From Desulfonema limicola (lineage in GTDB: Bacteria; Desulfobacterota; Desulfobacteria; Desulfobacterales; DYRC01): a stretch of 15,922 bases of DNA. The DNA lies in NCBI GenBank assembly GCA_020718925.1, contig DYRC01000001.1, forward strand, positions 1-15,922, given 5' to 3'. A program made the position numbers and the translations under genes. Below, piece after piece: positions 15,201-15,922 of this stretch (position 1 is the first letter of the stretch; every line of letters begins with the position of its first letter). The notes under the pieces are model-generated. The model was not told where the DNA came from. It made no database searches and was given only the letters and a program-made list of their open reading frames with translations.

Positions 15201-15501
15201 TACCAAAAAAGGCGGTCATATCACCCGTGATGTTACAGACGGCTATGGTCCCGAAATGTATATGAGTTCGCAATCCGCTGAATCGGGAACCTACAAAGTG
15301 ACTGTTCAATATTTCAGAGGCGATCAGAACCGGGCAAGCACCCGCAGCAAAGTGTATGTCAGCATTTATCAGTTCTGGGGAACGCCGAATGAAAAGCTTA
15401 TCAGCAAATCGGTTGCATTGACCGGGCAAAAACAACAGATCGGGATTGCGGAGATAGAACTCGAATCTTCTTTTCTCGACCTTTTTAAAAATCACTTCTG
15501 A
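12298..15501 (+). CDS. Large lipoprotein with VIT, VWA, TPR-like and DUF2135-like domains
   Basis: A 1067-residue secreted protein. Residues 1-28 form a lipoprotein signal: a charged start (KKK), a hydrophobic core (8-26) and C28 in FVSC. Alanine and lysine at +2 and +3 suggest sorting to the outer membrane. A Ser/Ala/Lys-rich linker covers about 30-115. Residues 116-285 resemble a VIT domain (LPIKGTQITVHVDG, then the RLYPIMPRKLHRVVIGY segment). Residues 383-555 form a VWA domain with an apparently intact metal site: D390-x-S392-x-S394, T461 and D492 (LLSDG). Residues about 800-900 look like TPR-type helices (ALSSLIELNPNDPALCRDIA). Residues 935-1055 resemble DUF2135 (ATWNTDKTDIDLHVVEPNGE, then SGTYKVTVQYF). 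VIT-VWA proteins are thought to mediate metal-dependent protein binding at surfaces; the role here is unknown. ATG at 12298 follows AAGGAG. Confidence 0.85.
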   Translation: MSENKKKFMVFCLMVFLLVVLSAVFVSCAKKTVKSDAALSSTSSAPAPMAQGTKMAKSSASRPSSDRVSGGADTGLIGSAMKPEAQLQEETSLSKDKKKSSEDKVSTWKRSEIQPNTLRLMIGETEELPIKGTQITVHVDGFRARVLMDIFFYNDRDRMFEGNFSLRLPDEASPYFLAFGESVIYEENMSQTPRFESSDAILKNGWSPEQIVADRKNTWKVLKQAKMVPREKAAIAYQETVRKKVDPALMEWSGPGIFSTRLYPIMPRKLHRVVIGYDTDLIKAGKDSEYRLDLPANIPNTVADILVSQMPGVSVSISPDNKGAKAGNRIHYRFEKPLERSLTVRLGNIGNILMTGKDAETDAYFAVKFKPDLPQAQISSGAPYAVFAVDVSLSSNPDRFNIWLALIQEILKNNRDELKQFAVLFFNIETFWWKEGFSANTPENLEALSAYIQTLALEGATDMGSALKEASQPSWADKAKISDKWDVFLLSDGSATWGESDSNAISDALKSGHAASLFAYQTGLSGTDTRLLSNLARISGGSVFSVTGDAEVHTASTAHRNRPWQLVNVAVPGIKELLIAGRPESVFPGQELLIVGKGIPEKNRLVLTLARQGKEIRIPITLPDPVASDLTPRIYGQVAVGQMEEFKETVQAEPEAYSRHFRITGQTCSLLMLESEADYQRFNIKPQDDALVVKITNASEVISKQIKNIGENAAHAKVRFMSALEKLKKVPLMNFNLSIAFQMTLDKMPEESFAVQPKALNCKARTWKEMSGLIREQLATGKPDYDSMSLEAEHRKSKYGNDDALKALSSLIELNPNDPALCRDIAFTAMEMGFASHAYHLLRRVAEIRPHEFVLYREMALCLTEIGKADLAMAYYEVASDSNWSGRAGEFAAILNMDYLRLLKMIDRGRLTTSVKDFAEARLKKIAEKPDAKPPAIVVVATWNTDKTDIDLHVVEPNGEECYYGHRFTKKGGHITRDVTDGYGPEMYMSSQSAESGTYKVTVQYFRGDQNRASTRSKVYVSIYQFWGTPNEKLISKSVALTGQKQQIGIAEIELESSFLDLFKNHF

Positions 15502-15585
15502 TTACAACTATGCGCGTGCGGTTCGTTCCGAACAAGATCATTTGTGTCATCTGATCATTTTTATTATTCGGTGATTTGAGAGATT

Positions 15586-15621
15586 GGGCAAGCCGGGTTT
15601 CCAAAAGGGCTTGCCCTTTGG
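15586..15621 (+). terminator. Hairpin after the lipoprotein gene, possible terminator or attenuator
   Basis: GGGCAAGCC (15586-15594) pairs with GGCTTGCCC (15608-15616). The following bases are TTTGG, not a real T-run, so terminator activity is doubtful. The right arm can also pair locally, CCAAA (15601-15605) plus GGG with CCC plus TTTGG (15617-15621), giving a competing hairpin. The rest of the 187-base gap (15502-15688) shows only a small GTTCG/CGAAC stem at 15521-15533. Confidence 0.4.
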
Positions 15622-15675
15622 TCGCGGCAAAAACTGAATCAGGATTGAAGGATTTTGTAAGGATTCAAGGATAAA

Positions 15676-15682
15676 AAGGAGG
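15676..15682 (+). promoter_or_regulatory. Consensus ribosome binding site of the last gene
   Basis: AAGGAGG lies six bases before ATG at 15689, the best Shine-Dalgarno match in the window. It is the main argument that the short open frame cut by the right edge is a real gene. Confidence 0.8.
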
Positions 15683-15688
15683 ATAGTT

Positions 15689-15922
15689 ATGGAAATTCAG
15701 ACAACGATAGAGAATTTTTCGGAAAAAATAAAATGTCTGAATCTGCCCCCGCAGACTTCTGTCAGAGTAATCATAGAAAAATTGCGCCGTAAACCGAAAG
15801 TCAGAAAAACAACGCCGTACCTGCCATTCCTGTATAGCGGAATATGGGATGATGAAGATGGTCCGGCAGATATTTCTGAAAATACAGATGCCTATCTTTA
15901 CGATTCGGATAACATTCATGGC
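15689..15922 (+). CDS. Small protein, partial at right edge; possible type II antitoxin
   Basis: Seventy-eight codons are visible without a stop before the window ends. The N-terminus has the pattern LNLPPQTSVRVIIEKL (residues 17-32), like the short beta-strand region of AbrB/MazE-type or related antitoxins. It is followed by a basic stretch (RRKPKVRK, 33-40) and then an acidic tail (IWDDEDGPADISENTDAYLY, 52-71). A basic DNA-binding-like front and an acidic tail are common in antitoxins that precede PIN-domain toxins, whose genes would lie just beyond the edge. No family signature is decisive, so this stays a suggestion. Being alone on its strand after a hairpin, it could be a separate transcription unit. 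I do not otherwise recognise it. Confidence 0.6.
   Translation, partial: MEIQTTIENFSEKIKCLNLPPQTSVRVIIEKLRRKPKVRKTTPYLPFLYSGIWDDEDGPADISENTDAYLYDSDNIHG

Overview
The window looks like chromosome from an anaerobic bacterium of the Desulfobacterota (sulfate-reducing or syntrophic, Desulfobacterales-like). That inference rests on gene content: heterodisulfide-reductase (Hdr)-type flavo-iron-sulfur proteins with MvhD partners, a GltD/NfnB-type oxidoreductase fused to a ferredoxin and an MvhD-like tail, and a medium-chain acyl-CoA synthetase. It is not a database result. Gene starts and ribosome binding sites are ordinary for a bacterium, and base composition appears even throughout.

Layout. (1) Positions 1-5623, minus strand: a tight operon, read right to left as HdrD-like iron-sulfur protein, a long two-flavin HdrA, an MvhD-type [2Fe-2S] protein with an extra winged-helix-like tail, and a second HdrA-type protein that runs off the left edge. 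(2) 5624-5752: divergent control region with a TTGACA promoter for the operon and a perfect palindrome suited to a LysR-type regulator. (3) 5753-6712, plus: the LysR-type regulator. (4) 6713-6847: control region with an 11-base motif repeated in inverted orientation 63 bases apart. (5) 6848-8929, plus: GltD/NfnB-ferredoxin-MvhD-like fusion, ending in a hairpin shared with (6) 8974-10737, minus: acyl-CoA synthetase. (7) 10738-11060: promoters for the synthetase and, divergently, for (8) an initiator tRNA-Met at 11061-11137 with its own terminator. (9) 11278-12261, plus: GHMP sugar-kinase-family protein, followed 36 bases on by (10) 12298-15501, a large lipoprotein with VIT, VWA, TPR-like and DUF2135-like parts. 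(11) 15689 to the right edge: start of a small gene, possibly an antitoxin.

How it may work together (inference). Blocks 1-6 form a redox and acyl-activation neighbourhood. The synthetase makes acyl-CoA. The Hdr/MvhD proteins could bifurcate or confurcate electrons from oxidation of such thioesters. The GltD-type fusion offers an NAD(P)H port whose MvhD-like tail could dock on HdrA. An 8-base core, AACATGCT, occurs both in front of the Hdr operon and twice in front of the fusion gene, hinting at shared control. Blocks 9-11 look unrelated to this metabolism.

The most noteworthy points are the MvhD protein with a DNA-binding-like C-terminus, the NAD(P)H oxidoreductase carrying an MvhD domain that has lost cluster cysteines, the Hdr operon without a separate HdrB or HdrC in view, and the paired operator-like motifs.
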